Positions 8,550 to 17,100 of a stretch of DNA of 64,000 nt are shown here, in pieces. The position numbers and the translations under genes were made by a program. The stretch comes from DATMER01 sp035536935. Lineage in GTDB: Bacteria; Acidobacteriota; Thermoanaerobaculia; Multivoradales; UBA5704. A model generated the notes under the pieces. That model worked only from the letters and a program-made list of their open reading frames with translations, had not been told where the DNA came from and searched no databases. The DNA is taken from contig DATLNC010000058.1 in NCBI GenBank assembly GCA_035536935.1, positions 24,546 through 88,545 of the forward strand, given 5' to 3'. How positions within the stretch are numbered: position 1 is the stretch's first letter; each line of letters opens with the position of its first letter.

Positions 8550-9493
8550 ACATCCCTGCCGCCGTGCAAGCGATTGCCGGCGTGCTTCCGCGCACCCCGG
8601 TCCTCCGCTCGGAAGCGCTCGACAATCTGGCGGGTGCCCGCCTCTGGTTCAAGGCCGAGGGGCTCCAGGTCACGGGCTCGTTCAAGGTGCGGGGCGCCTG
8701 GAACCGGGTGCGCTCGTTCACTCCCGAGGAGCTGGCGCCCGGCCTGATCACGGTCAGCGCCGGCAACGCGGCCCTGGGTGCCGCCTGGGCGGCTCGGGCC
8801 GCGGGGGCCCGCCTGGTGGTGGTCATGCCTGAGAATGCCGTCCCCGAGAAGCTCGTCGCGGTTGCCGCCATGGGAGCCCGCATCGAGAAGGAAGGGGTCA
8901 CGAATGCCACGCAGGCATTCGAGCGGCTCGCCCGGCTCCGCGCCGAGCACGGCTATACCCTGGTCCATCCGTTCGACGATCCCTTCGTCATCGCCGGAGC
9001 CGCCACGGCCACCTGGGAGCTGCTCGAAGAGGTCCCGGACCTCGACGCCGTGGTGGTCCCCACCTCCGGCGGCGGGCTCTTTGCCGGGGCGATCCTGGCG
9101 GCCCGGACTGCAATGGTTCATGGCATCCAGCCATTCGGAGCCGACGGCCTGATCCGCTCGCTGGCGGCAGGGGAGCCGACGCCGCCGGAGCGGGTGCAGA
9201 CCGTGGCCGACGGCCTGACCGCTCCCAAGCCGGGCGTCCTCAACTTCAAGATCATCCGTGAGGCGATCGAACAGAGACGGGCGGACGCATCGACCGTGAG
9301 CGACGAGGCGATCCTCGAAGCCATGGGGCTGATCATCCGCCACCTGCGGGTGATCGTGGAGCCGGCCGCCGCCGCCGGGCTGGCTGGGATCCTGGCCGCC
9401 GGCGAGGATCACCGCTTCCGGGGGAAGAAGGTCGGCGTGGTCCTCAGCGGCAGCAACGCGGGCATGGAGCGGGTGCGGTCGGTGCTGGCTTAA
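8546..9493 (+). CDS. Threonine/serine dehydratase-like PLP enzyme
   Basis: A 315-residue fold-type II PLP enzyme. The Schiff-base lysine is in TGSFKVRGAW (about residue 48), the phosphate-binding glycine loop is VPTSGGGLFAG, and SAGNAALGAAWAARAAG replaces the common SSGNHAQG. The length matches catabolic threonine/serine dehydratases or serine racemases without an ACT domain. The Asn-His to Asn-Ala change in the SAGNAAL loop is unusual and could alter substrate choice. It starts with GTG overlapping the methyltransferase stop. It deaminates hydroxy amino acids to 2-oxo acids, or racemises them. Confidence 0.85.
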   Translation: MNIPAAVQAIAGVLPRTPVLRSEALDNLAGARLWFKAEGLQVTGSFKVRGAWNRVRSFTPEELAPGLITVSAGNAALGAAWAARAAGARLVVVMPENAVPEKLVAVAAMGARIEKEGVTNATQAFERLARLRAEHGYTLVHPFDDPFVIAGAATATWELLEEVPDLDAVVVPTSGGGLFAGAILAARTAMVHGIQPFGADGLIRSLAAGEPTPPERVQTVADGLTAPKPGVLNFKIIREAIEQRRADASTVSDEAILEAMGLIIRHLRVIVEPAAAAGLAGILAAGEDHRFRGKKVGVVLSGSNAGMERVRSVLA

Positions 9494-9504
9494 TGGCTCC
9501 ATCT

Positions 9505-10254
9505 TCAATGACTCGGATATTGCCGGGGCACCGTGCGCAGGAAGCTCGCCCGGTGGACGAGGATGCGGGCGAGTTGGTCGTGCTCCTTGAGCGCCGCGAA
9601 CGTCTCGGCAGCCCGGTCGAGCAGGTGGAGGGCCGGCTCCATCTGGCCGAGATCCCGGAGCAGGACCGCTTCCAGCAGGTCGATGCGCGCCGCGAGGTCC
9701 GGGTCGGCCCCGCCGCGCTCCTCGTGCAGCCGGCTCTCCGCGAAGGCGCGCAGGGCCTGCTCGGGATCGCCTGAGGCGCGGAGCGCCTCCCCCTCCATGG
9801 CGAAGGAGTAGGCCTCGAGGTCGGCGAGCGCGGCCGTGCCGCCGCAGGACCGGGGGTCCACCTGCTCGGTCACGGTACGGGCGAGCCGGGCGAGCGCCCG
9901 GCCCTGGTCCGGGTCGCGCAGGATCTCCGTCTCGCAGCACGTCAGAATGTAGGAGGCCAGGGCGTAGCTGTGGAGCCGGCCATCCAGCGCGAGCGCCGTC
10001 TCCCTCTCGATCTCGGGCATGGCGAGGAGCTCGGCGAGCAGGTGCGGCGCTGCCGCCTTTTCGGCCTGGACCCTTGGAAGACTGCGGAGCGTGCCCTCGG
10101 CTGCCCGGAACAGGGCGGCGCGATAGCCGCCGTCCTCCTCGGCCGCGGCTTCCCGGAGGCGCGACCTGCACTCCGGGCATTCCTCCAGGTGCTGTATCTC
10201 GACCGCAAACCTGCGGGCGAGGGCCCTCGTCTGCTCCTCCGTCAGGTGTGCCAT
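9505..10254 (-). CDS. Shortened paralogue of the neighbouring TPR-like protein, with zinc-finger-like N-terminus
   Basis: 249 residues. It begins with EIQHLEECPECRSRL, a C-x-x-C/His cluster like anti-sigma-factor zinc fingers. From residue about 70 it aligns closely with the next gene downstream in the window (10403-11689): shared blocks include AELLAMP, HSYALASY versus HTYSLASY, LARLARTV, GGxAALADLEAY and ERGGADPDLAARIDLLEA. The paralogue continues for another 230 residues of helical repeats, whereas this copy stops soon after ILVHRASFLRT, so it looks C-terminally truncated. No sigma factor lies beside it. Role unknown. Confidence 0.6.
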   Translation of the reverse strand: MAHLTEEQTRALARRFAVEIQHLEECPECRSRLREAAAEEDGGYRAALFRAAEGTLRSLPRVQAEKAAAPHLLAELLAMPEIERETALALDGRLHSYALASYILTCCETEILRDPDQGRALARLARTVTEQVDPRSCGGTAALADLEAYSFAMEGEALRASGDPEQALRAFAESRLHEERGGADPDLAARIDLLEAVLLRDLGQMEPALHLLDRAAETFAALKEHDQLARILVHRASFLRTVPRQYPSH

Positions 10255-10311
10255 GGCCGTAATCCCCTCCCCGACTCTTAGGTCCTCCTTATATAAGTTG
10301 CCGCACAGGCG

Positions 10312-10347
10312 AAAAAAATGACACCGGCTCGGAAAGAGCCGGTGTCA
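10312..10347 (-). terminator. Rho-independent terminator of the 10403-11689 gene
   Basis: A perfect 12-bp stem (TGACACCGGCTC paired with GAGCCGGTGTCA) with a 5-nt loop is followed on the minus strand by a run of seven T. It sits downstream of the minus-strand TPR-like gene and upstream of its shortened paralogue, so the two are separately terminated. Confidence 0.9.
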
Positions 10348-10374
10348 GGGATGCTCGAAAGAGGGGTTGAGAGG

Positions 10375-10416
10375 CTAGTTCGCCGGGTCTAGTTCGCCGG
10401 ATCTAGTTCGCCGGAT
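10375..10416. repeat. Three tandem 14-bp repeats at a stop codon
   Basis: Three head-to-tail copies of CTAGTTCGCCGG(A/G)T, one mismatch between them. The innermost copy contains the TAG stop of the minus-strand TPR-like gene, so the other two carry duplicated stop regions (NPAN-stop). Recent slippage duplication is the likely cause. Confidence 0.85.
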
Positions 10417-11689
10417 TACCGCGGACCTGGTTCACGCGGACCCGGTCGGCGGCATGGGCGAGGAGCTTGAAGTTGACCGTCTGCCGCTCGGCGGCCTGCT
10501 GCACCGCCTTGAGAGCGGCGAGCGCCTCCGGATGGACGTCCCGGGACTGGAACAGGCGCACCAGGTCCGACGCGACGCGGAAGACCTCGGCGGTCTCCCC
10601 ACGGCGGGCGTAGACCATGACCAGGTCGAGCCCGGCAAGAGCCGCGTCGTAGGCATAGCCGTGCTCGGTCAGCCGGTCCATTGCCTGCGTGAGGAGCTGC
10701 TCGGCCCGGGCCAGATCCTCGTCCAGCTCCCGCGCGATGAGCCCCTCCGCCCAGATGCGGCGGCTGATGGTCAGCGGGTCGTTGTACTGGAGGTACAGAT
10801 CCCTGGAGGACTCAAAGAGGTCCGCCGCCTCGCGCGCGCTCCCGCATTCGGCCAGGGCGAAGATGAGGTTGTGGCGCACCACCAATGCGAGCCAGGGGTC
10901 ATTGGCCAGGGTCAGGGCCTTGCGCAGGTTCTCGACTACCCGGTCCAGCTCCTTCGTGACCAGGAAGACGTTGGCCCGGTTGATGATCGCCCGTGCCTGC
11001 CGGTTGCGGTCGTTGAGGGCCACGAAGCCCCGCTCCGCCCGGTCGAGGAGCTCGAAGGCGGCGGCGAACTGGCGCAGGTCGCGGCGCAGCGAAGCCTCCA
11101 GAAGGTCGATGCGGGCCGAGAGGTCGGGGTCCGCTCCTCCCCGGTCCTGCGTGCGGCGCGACAGCAGAAACGTGCTGAACGCCTCCTGCAGGTTGCCTCC
11201 GACGCGCGCGGCGTTCGCTTCCATGGCCATGGCGTACGCCTCGAGATCGGCCAGGGCCGCGGCGCCGCCGCACTCCCGGGGGTCGGCCTGCCCGGCGACG
11301 GTCCGTGCGAGGCGGGCCAGCTCCCCGGCCATCGCCGGATCGTGGAAGACCACCTTCTCGCAACGTTCCAGAGTGTACGAAGCGAGGGAGTAGGTGTGGA
11401 ACCGCGCCTGCGTGGCCACGGCCGACTCCCTCTCATGATTGGGCATTGCCAGCAACTCGGCGAGCTGGGCCGGGGCCGAAGCCTTCTCTCCCGAGACCCG
11501 GGAGGTCCGGCTCAGGACGGTCCTGAGCACCTGATCCATGGATTCCTCGTCTTCGAGGACCGACCCGCCGGCAACCTGGGGTTCCTCCAGATCTGGCGTG
11601 CCTTCTGCCGTGCCTTCCTTCTCCGCATTGAGAGCCCGTGCGAGAACTCGTGCCAAGGCACCCATCCGCTTGTCCGGCGAACGTTCCAT
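10403..11689 (-). CDS. Helical-repeat (TPR-like) protein of unknown function
   Basis: 428 residues. The ATG at 11689 is preferred because AGGAGACAG lies just upstream. The first 90 residues are charged and probably flexible; residues about 95-428 form regular helix pairs of TPR type (AFELLDRAERGFVALNDRNRQARAIINRANVF, LVVRHNLIFALAECGSAREAADLFESS). No transmembrane segment, signal peptide or catalytic motif is seen. It shares about 150 residues of clear homology with the shorter gene at 9505-10254, which makes a tandem duplication likely. Proteins of this layout often accompany extracytoplasmic sigma factors in acidobacteria, but no sigma gene is present here. Confidence 0.65.
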   Translation of the reverse strand: MERSPDKRMGALARVLARALNAEKEGTAEGTPDLEEPQVAGGSVLEDEESMDQVLRTVLSRTSRVSGEKASAPAQLAELLAMPNHERESAVATQARFHTYSLASYTLERCEKVVFHDPAMAGELARLARTVAGQADPRECGGAAALADLEAYAMAMEANAARVGGNLQEAFSTFLLSRRTQDRGGADPDLSARIDLLEASLRRDLRQFAAAFELLDRAERGFVALNDRNRQARAIINRANVFLVTKELDRVVENLRKALTLANDPWLALVVRHNLIFALAECGSAREAADLFESSRDLYLQYNDPLTISRRIWAEGLIARELDEDLARAEQLLTQAMDRLTEHGYAYDAALAGLDLVMVYARRGETAEVFRVASDLVRLFQSRDVHPEALAALKAVQQAAERQTVNFKLLAHAADRVRVNQVRGNPAN

Positions 11690-11766
11690 GTCTGTCTCCT
11701 CGTGCCGAGTCGCTGCTTTCCCTACCATTCTACCTTGAACGCATCACACAGCGAAAAATGAAGGGT

Positions 11767-12048
11767 CTAGTGCTGTCCGTTTGGATCGATGTAGCCGCCG
11801 CCATCTCCGCCACTGGTGCCCTGCGTCGAAGGCGGAGGAGGTTGGACCGTCCCGCCGGCAGCCGCGGTCACTTGGAAGAACGAAACCCGGCCCTCCAGCA
11901 GCGAAGCCGCCCACTCCCACACTGCGACCAGCATGCCAGGGCCCCGGTCGGCATTGCGGCCTTCCGAAGGGAGCGCGTGCGCCGCGCCGCTTCCGAGGAA
12001 AAGCGTCAGCATCACCAGCGCCAGCATGATTCGCACTTTACGGGACAT
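11767..12048 (-). CDS. Small exported Gly/Pro-rich protein
   Basis: 93 residues, start at the ATG at 12048 with AGGAGAACC upstream. Residues 1-26 are a signal peptide (RIMLALVMLTLFLGSGAAHA). The mature part is short, with one hydrophobic patch (GMLVAVWEWAASLLEGRVSFFQV) and a flexible end rich in Pro, Gly and Ser (PPPPSTQGTSGGDGGGYIDPNGQH). No cysteines. No family recognised; the composition suggests a small envelope or secreted peptide. It lies divergently from the GntR regulator at 12232. Confidence 0.6.
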   Translation of the reverse strand: MSRKVRIMLALVMLTLFLGSGAAHALPSEGRNADRGPGMLVAVWEWAASLLEGRVSFFQVTAAAGGTVQPPPPSTQGTSGGDGGGYIDPNGQH

Positions 12049-12231
12049 ACAGGTTCTCCTTCGGGATCTGAGATCCGGCCGCTCACCATGAGAGATCCGG
12101 GGTCGAATTCTATCGCCTTCTACAAGACATGAGTGCACCATCGAGCCAAAAAGGAGCCAGGATGCCGAAACATTGATAGCCATCAATGCGTGTCGCCAGG
12201 TCCGCTGTATTACTGGTACCATACACCCCGA

Positions 12232-12666
12232 GTGAGCCGGAGCCTGCGCATCGACCCTGCCGATCCCCGGCCGATCTGGCGTCAGATCGAGGAGAACGTG
12301 CGCCATCTTGTCGCGTCCGGCGCCCTGGCCACCGGGGCGCCGGTGCCGTCGGTGCGGGATCTCGCGCGCGATCTGCAGGTGAATCCGGCCACGGTCTCCA
12401 AGGCCTATCAGCGGCTGACGGATGCCGGGGTGCTCACGGTGAAGCGCGGGGAGGGGACGTACGTGAGCGACTCGCCGCCCGAGCTGTCGTCCCGGGAGCG
12501 GGGCAAGCGGCTGCTGCAGGGAGCCGTGAGGTACGCGAGCCTGGCGGTGACCCTCGGTGCCGGCCGCGAGGAGACCCAGGGGACGCTGGAGGACGCTTGG
12601 AGCAGCCTTGGCGCGGGCCCACGGGAGGAAGAAGAGGAATGGACCTCGTCGCCATCGAAGAGCTGA
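12232..12666 (+). CDS. GntR-family (YtrA-type) transcriptional regulator
   Basis: A 144-residue regulator starting at the GTG at 12232. Residues 5-80 are the GntR winged helix (IWRQIEENVRHLVASGALATGAPVPSVRDLARDLQVNPATVSKAYQRLTDAGVL then KRGEGTYV); the short C-terminus lacks a large effector domain, as in the YtrA subfamily. These repressors usually control an adjacent ABC transporter operon, and here the ATPase gene begins 28 nt before this stop. A TACCAT hexamer 9 nt before the GTG suggests a nearly leaderless transcript. The effector is unknown. Confidence 0.9.
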   Translation: MSRSLRIDPADPRPIWRQIEENVRHLVASGALATGAPVPSVRDLARDLQVNPATVSKAYQRLTDAGVLTVKRGEGTYVSDSPPELSSRERGKRLLQGAVRYASLAVTLGAGREETQGTLEDAWSSLGAGPREEEEEWTSSPSKS

Positions 12667-13499
12667 GCGTCCGCTATGGCAGGAGGCTCGTGCTCGACCG
12701 GGTCTCGCTGTCGGTGCCGGAGGGCTCGGTGTACGTCCTCCTCGGCCGCAACGGCGCGGGCAAGAGCTCCCTCGTGCGCTGCCTGCTGGGCGAGCAGCGT
12801 CCGGGCTCGGGGCGCGTCCGCCTGCTGGGCGGAGATGTCTGGCGCGAGCGGGCCGCGCTGCTCCGCGAGGTCGGCGTCGTGCCGGAGGAGCCCGATGCCC
12901 CGCCTTCGATGAATGCCCGGCAGCTCGCCCGCTTCTGCTCCGGCATCTACCCCTCCTGGGACGGCGCGGGCTTCGAGGCGCGGCTGGAGCGCTTCGGCGT
13001 CCCTCCCGGGCTCCCTTTCGGACAGCTCTCCAAGGGGCAGAAGGGGCAGGTGACCCTCTCCCTGGCCCTGGCGGGCTCCCCGCGGCTGCTCATCCTGGAC
13101 GATCCCACCCTGGGCCTCGACCCCGTTGCCCGCCGCGCCGTCTTCGACGAGCTGATCGTGGACCTCGCCGACCGGGGCACGACGGTCTTCCTCACCAGCC
13201 ACGACCTGGCCGGAGTCGAGGGGATCGCGGACCGGGTCGGCGTGCTGCGCGGCGGCCGGCTCCTGGTGGACGAGGAGATGGACACCCTGAAGGAGCGGTT
13301 CCGCCGGCTGCGTCTCCCCGCGGGAGACGGGCATGGGTTGGAGGCGCTCGAGCCGGTGTCGGTCACGACCCGGGCCTGGGGCTCGGAGGTGGTGGTCGCC
13401 GGCTGGGACGAGTCTTTCGCGAGGGAGGACGTCGAGGTCTCGGCGATGACGCTGGAGGAGATCTTCCTCTCCCTGGTGGGGCAGGAAGGGACGAAATGA
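12639..13499 (+). CDS. ABC transporter ATP-binding protein
   Basis: 286 residues. Walker A is GRNGAGKSS (about residue 37), the signature loop is the divergent LSKGQKGQ, Walker B is LLILDDPTLGLDP, and the switch His is in LTSHDLAGVE. The last 70 residues form the accessory domain common in YtrB/CcmA-like exporters. It powers the permease encoded directly downstream, overlapping by 4 nt (ATGA). It starts inside the end of the GntR gene, after GAAGAGGA. The GntR-ATPase-permease layout matches Ytr/Bcr-type export operons induced by envelope stress; the cargo cannot be told. Confidence 0.93.
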   Translation: MDLVAIEELSVRYGRRLVLDRVSLSVPEGSVYVLLGRNGAGKSSLVRCLLGEQRPGSGRVRLLGGDVWRERAALLREVGVVPEEPDAPPSMNARQLARFCSGIYPSWDGAGFEARLERFGVPPGLPFGQLSKGQKGQVTLSLALAGSPRLLILDDPTLGLDPVARRAVFDELIVDLADRGTTVFLTSHDLAGVEGIADRVGVLRGGRLLVDEEMDTLKERFRRLRLPAGDGHGLEALEPVSVTTRAWGSEVVVAGWDESFAREDVEVSAMTLEEIFLSLVGQEGTK

Positions 13500-15418
13500 G
13501 GGCGTTCGCGGCCGTTCTCCGGCGGGAGCTTGCCGAGCGCTGGCTGCTGGCGCTGGCCGCGGCTCTTCTGGGTCTCATCCCCCTGGCCGTGCCGTTCCTG
13601 CCGATGGGGATCTCCCAGGCGCCGGATGCGCGCTCCGGCACCGCGATCGCCCTGGCCGTGATCGTCAGCTACGTCCTGGCCCTGGTGCTCGGGAGCACGG
13701 TGCTCGCCCGCGATCTGTCCGAGCGGCGCCTGGGGTTCTACTTCTCCCGCCCTCTGCCGGGCTGGGCGATCTGGGCGGGGAAGCTGGCCGGCGCCGCTCT
13801 CCTCGCCTTCGGCTCCGGAGTCCTGGTCCTCCTCCCTTCGCTGCTGCTCGGCGACCGCCTGGACCCGTCCGGCTCCTGGGGGTGGGGGTTGGGCCGGGGG
13901 GGCGATTCCGCGCTGGCCTTTACCCTCTGGGTCATGACCGTGCTGGCCCTGCTGCTGGCCGCCAATGCCTTCAGCACGATGGTGCGGTCGCGCTCGCCCT
14001 GGCTCCTGCTCGATCTGCTCGCCGGGACTCTGCTGGTGGGTCTCGTCGGGATCGCCACGGCGCGCCTGCTCTCCGCCTGGGCGCTCGATGCCCTGACCAT
14101 GGCGCATTTCGGACTGCTCGTCATCGTCGTCCTCTGCTTTGCGGCGGCGAGCGCCGTCCAGGTGACGCGGGCCCGCACCGACGCGCGGCGCGGGCATCGC
14201 CTCCTCTCCCTCCCGCTCTGGACCCTCCTGGGCCTTTCGGCCCTGGCTTTCGGCGGTTACGCGCAGTGGGTGCTCGCCGCGAGCCCTGAAGACCTGGTGG
14301 CGATCGGGGGAATGGTCCCGGCGCCGGCGGGGGATTGGATCGCGCTCGGAGGCTCCACCGGGAAGCTCCGCGGAGAATTCGAGCCCTTCTTTCTGCTGGA
14401 CACATCCTCGGGCCGCTCCTTCCGGCTGCAGGCGCATGCCACGGACTGGGGCGGCTTCGCCTTCTCGAGCGACGGCCGCCACGCCGCCTGGACGGAGATG
14501 GCGGGCCGCGGCGACTTCCCGGTGACGATCCATCGGCTGGACCTCGGCCGTCCGGGAGCGGAGCCGGTCGCGACCCCCATCGGCTTCCCGGAGCACTTCC
14601 CATACTCCCTCGTCCTCTCCCCGGACGGGAGGAGGATGGCCTGCATCGTCGACGAGCGCATCGTCGCTCAGGAGATGGGGAACGGGCGGCTGCTTCTGGC
14701 AACCCCTGTATTGGCCGGGGACTCGTGGAGCGCTGACCGCCTGCGCTTCCTCGACTCGCGTACGCTCCGCTGGTATGGCACCCGGAAGAACGCCCCTCTC
14801 CAGGGAGGGGAGGGCGAGCTCCGGGTCGTGGACTTCGACCTGGGCACGGGCCGGATCGTCCGCGAGATCCGGTCGCCCGGAAAAGAGAATGCCATCCGGG
14901 GGATCAGCCCGGACGGACAGAGTGTCCTCCTCAAAAGCCGGACGCTCGAGCCGAGCCGCGAGGAGATCGCCATCGTGGACCTGCGGACCGGAGAGCCCCC
15001 GGTCGACATCCTTGTGAAGGGAGTCCAGAGCGGGCTCTCCTTCCTGCCGGATGGCCGCGTGGTGATCGCCCGGCGCAGCCAGGACCGGATCGAGCTGCGT
15101 GTCCTGAACGGCCGCGGCGCGGAGCTGAAGCGCTTCCACCTCCCCGGCGGCCGTGTCCGGCTCGGAGGCCAGCCGGCCCCCGGGCTCCTCGTCGTACTGA
15201 CCACACGGGACTCGTCCGAGAAGGCATGGCGGACCGTCCTCCTGAATCTGGATAGCGGCGCCCTGCGTCCGCTCGGCGAAGGGCTGTACCCCGACGGCTG
15301 GCCGAGCCTGCCGACGGGGAGCATCGGGACGCAGCTCTTTGTCCAGAAGAATGGCGGGCTTGTCCGGATCGATCCCGCGACCGGCCGCCAGCACGTGATC
15401 CTGCACCCCGAAAACTGA
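13496..15418 (+). CDS. ABC-2-type permease fused to a C-terminal beta-propeller-like domain
   Basis: 640 residues. The N-terminal half has about six membrane spans (LLALAAALLGLIPLAVPFLPMG, IALAVIVSYVLALVLGSTVLA, LLAFGSGVLVLLPSLLLG, FTLWVMTVLALLLAANAF, LLAGTLLVGLVGIATARLL, FGLLVIVVLCFAAASAV), plus a further hydrophobic segment (LLGLSALAFGGYAQWVLAASP). From about residue 280 on it is soluble and made of repeated strand units with SSDGRHAAWTE, LSPDGRRMACIV, ISPDGQSVLLKS and LPDGRVVIARR, the spacing of WD40/TolB-like propellers. Together with the upstream ATPase it should form an exporter; the propeller probably lies outside the membrane. This fusion is uncommon for such permeases. Confidence 0.8.
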   Translation: MRAFAAVLRRELAERWLLALAAALLGLIPLAVPFLPMGISQAPDARSGTAIALAVIVSYVLALVLGSTVLARDLSERRLGFYFSRPLPGWAIWAGKLAGAALLAFGSGVLVLLPSLLLGDRLDPSGSWGWGLGRGGDSALAFTLWVMTVLALLLAANAFSTMVRSRSPWLLLDLLAGTLLVGLVGIATARLLSAWALDALTMAHFGLLVIVVLCFAAASAVQVTRARTDARRGHRLLSLPLWTLLGLSALAFGGYAQWVLAASPEDLVAIGGMVPAPAGDWIALGGSTGKLRGEFEPFFLLDTSSGRSFRLQAHATDWGGFAFSSDGRHAAWTEMAGRGDFPVTIHRLDLGRPGAEPVATPIGFPEHFPYSLVLSPDGRRMACIVDERIVAQEMGNGRLLLATPVLAGDSWSADRLRFLDSRTLRWYGTRKNAPLQGGEGELRVVDFDLGTGRIVREIRSPGKENAIRGISPDGQSVLLKSRTLEPSREEIAIVDLRTGEPPVDILVKGVQSGLSFLPDGRVVIARRSQDRIELRVLNGRGAELKRFHLPGGRVRLGGQPAPGLLVVLTTRDSSEKAWRTVLLNLDSGALRPLGEGLYPDGWPSLPTGSIGTQLFVQKNGGLVRIDPATGRQHVILHPEN

Positions 15419-15469
15419 ATCTGTAACCAAACTGCCTCTAGCGACTCTGTTCGCTTGAGGAGGTTGGTC

Positions 15470-16759
15470 ATGCAACTGAGAAAGAGCATCGGATTTGGAA
15501 TCATGGCGCTCGCCGCGGTCGCCTACGGTTCCACCCTGGATTCCGCCCCGGAGCCCGCGAAGGCGGATCCCGTCCTGCGCACCGCCAAGGGGATGATCGA
15601 GCGGGGGCGCCAGGCCTTCCGCCACGACACGCTGGGAAGCGAGGCTTTCTTCACCGGCGCCCTCCGTCTCAACGAAGCCATCCAGACCGTCCCCCCGCGG
15701 ACCGCCCTCGCCGTGGGGCTCAAGGTGGACTCCGCGGCCCTGCCCCAGGAGCTGATCCGCGCCATCAAGAAGGGCAAGGTCGATCTGGACGACCCGGCGA
15801 CCACGGCGGCCCTGCTCTCCCTCGACGCGGTGGTCGGCGTCCAGGCGGAGGTGGGGAAGGACGGCTCGCTCCACGACCTGGGGATCACCTGCGCCTTCTG
15901 CCACTCCACCGTGGACAACTCGGTGGCGCCGGGCATCGGCCGGCGGCTCGACGGCTGGGCCAACCGGGACCTCAACGTGGGCGCGATCCTCAATCTCGTG
16001 CCCAACCTCCAGCCCGTGGCCGATCTGCTGGGGGTGGACGTGCCCACCGTCAAGACGGTGCTGCAGAGCTGGGGGCCGGGCCGGTTCGACGCCCATCTGA
16101 ATCTCGACGGCAAGGCTTTCCGGCCGGACGGCAAGACCGCGGCGGTGCTGATCCCGCCGGCCTTCGGGCTCGCCGGGGTGAACCTCCACACTTATGAAGG
16201 CTGGGGGTCGGTGACCTACTGGAACGCGTTCGTGGGCAACCTGGAGATGAACGGCAAGGGCACCTTCTACGATCCCCGCCTCGACGACCCCGTCAAGTAC
16301 CCGGTGGCCTCCCACGCCGGCTTCGCGGACGTGAGGAACGAGCCCGACCTGATCACGCCGAAGCTGGCCGACTTGCACTTCTACCAGCTCGCCCTCGTCG
16401 CGCCGACTCCCCCCGAGGGAAGCTTCGACGCCGGAGCGGCGCGCCGCGGCCGGATCCTGTTCGCGGGCAAGGCGCAGTGCGGGACCTGCCACGTGGCGCC
16501 CCTGTTCACCGAGCCCGGCTGGAACCTCCACAAGCCGGAGGAGATCGGGATCGACGCCTTCCAGGCGGACCGCGGACCCGAGGGCCGCTACCGCACCACT
16601 CCGCTCAAGGGGCTCTGGACCCATACGAAGGGCGGCTTCTACCACGACGGCCGCTTCCCCACGCTGCTCGACGTCGTCAGCCACTACGACGGGTTCCTGA
16701 AGCTGGGGCTGTCGGAAGGGGAGAAGGGGGACCTGGTGGAATACTTGAAGTCTCTGTAA
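15470..16759 (+). CDS. Exported di-haem c-type cytochrome (cytochrome c peroxidase-like)
   Basis: 429 residues beginning at the ATG at 15470 after GAGGAGG. A signal peptide is present (IGFGIMALAAVAYG). Two haem c attachment motifs are seen: CAFCH near residue 145 and CGTCH near residue 340, and GFYHDGRFPTLLDVVSHYDGF near the end resembles the C-terminal part of the MauG/CcpA family. It acts in the periplasm, reducing peroxide or serving in electron transfer. The spacing of almost 200 residues between haem motifs is like di-haem peroxidases, though the family assignment within cytochromes is approximate. Confidence 0.8.
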   Translation: MQLRKSIGFGIMALAAVAYGSTLDSAPEPAKADPVLRTAKGMIERGRQAFRHDTLGSEAFFTGALRLNEAIQTVPPRTALAVGLKVDSAALPQELIRAIKKGKVDLDDPATTAALLSLDAVVGVQAEVGKDGSLHDLGITCAFCHSTVDNSVAPGIGRRLDGWANRDLNVGAILNLVPNLQPVADLLGVDVPTVKTVLQSWGPGRFDAHLNLDGKAFRPDGKTAAVLIPPAFGLAGVNLHTYEGWGSVTYWNAFVGNLEMNGKGTFYDPRLDDPVKYPVASHAGFADVRNEPDLITPKLADLHFYQLALVAPTPPEGSFDAGAARRGRILFAGKAQCGTCHVAPLFTEPGWNLHKPEEIGIDAFQADRGPEGRYRTTPLKGLWTHTKGGFYHDGRFPTLLDVVSHYDGFLKLGLSEGEKGDLVEYLKSL

Positions 16760-16789
16760 AGCGGTTGATCCCATCCCCCCTCTCCCCGG

Positions 16790-16816
16790 CCCTCTCCCCC
16801 GTGCCGGGGGAGAGGG
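16790..16816. repeat. GC-rich intergenic hairpin
   Basis: CCCTCTCCCCC and GGGGGAGAGGG form a perfect 11-bp stem with a 5-nt loop, 30 nt after the cytochrome stop. No T-run follows on the plus strand, so it is more like a dispersed palindromic element than a classical terminator. Confidence 0.6.
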
Positions 16817-16839
16817 AGTCATCCGCTAAAATCCCCGCA

Positions 16840-17094
16840 GTGGCGTACCTCTACATCCTCCGCTGCGGGGACGGCTCTCTCTACACCGGGATAGCGCTCG
16901 ACCTGGAGCGCAGGCTGGCTCAGCACCAGGCGGGGCGGGCGTCGCGATACACTCGGTCCCGCCTGCCGGTCTCCCTGGTCTGGTCGCGGGAGATCGGCTC
17001 CTGGGGCGACGCGCTCCGCGAAGAGCTGCGGATCAAGCGTCTCAGCCGGGCCGCGAAAGAGGCGCTTGTGAGAGAGTCGCTTGTGAGAGAGTAA
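16840..17094 (+). CDS. GIY-YIG domain protein (YhbQ/UPF0213 type)
   Basis: 84 residues, the size of single-domain GIY-YIG proteins. It opens YLYILRCGDGSLYTGIALDLERRLAQHQAG, with the paired Y-x-L...Y-T-G motifs and the catalytic Arg in LERRL, and ends in the typical lysine/arginine-rich helix. Family members may nick or bind DNA; the cellular job of the small ones is not settled. The start is the GTG at 16840. TAAAAT at 16827-16832 lies 7 nt before it, consistent with leaderless transcription. Six nt separate it from the ExeA-like gene. Confidence 0.85.
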   Translation: MAYLYILRCGDGSLYTGIALDLERRLAQHQAGRASRYTRSRLPVSLVWSREIGSWGDALREELRIKRLSRAAKEALVRESLVRE

Positions 17095-17100
17095 GTTAGG

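Noticed and set aside
12947..16822. 1291-codon open frame on the minus strand
   Set aside because: Antisense to the ABC transporter and cytochrome genes, low-complexity sequence without motifs.
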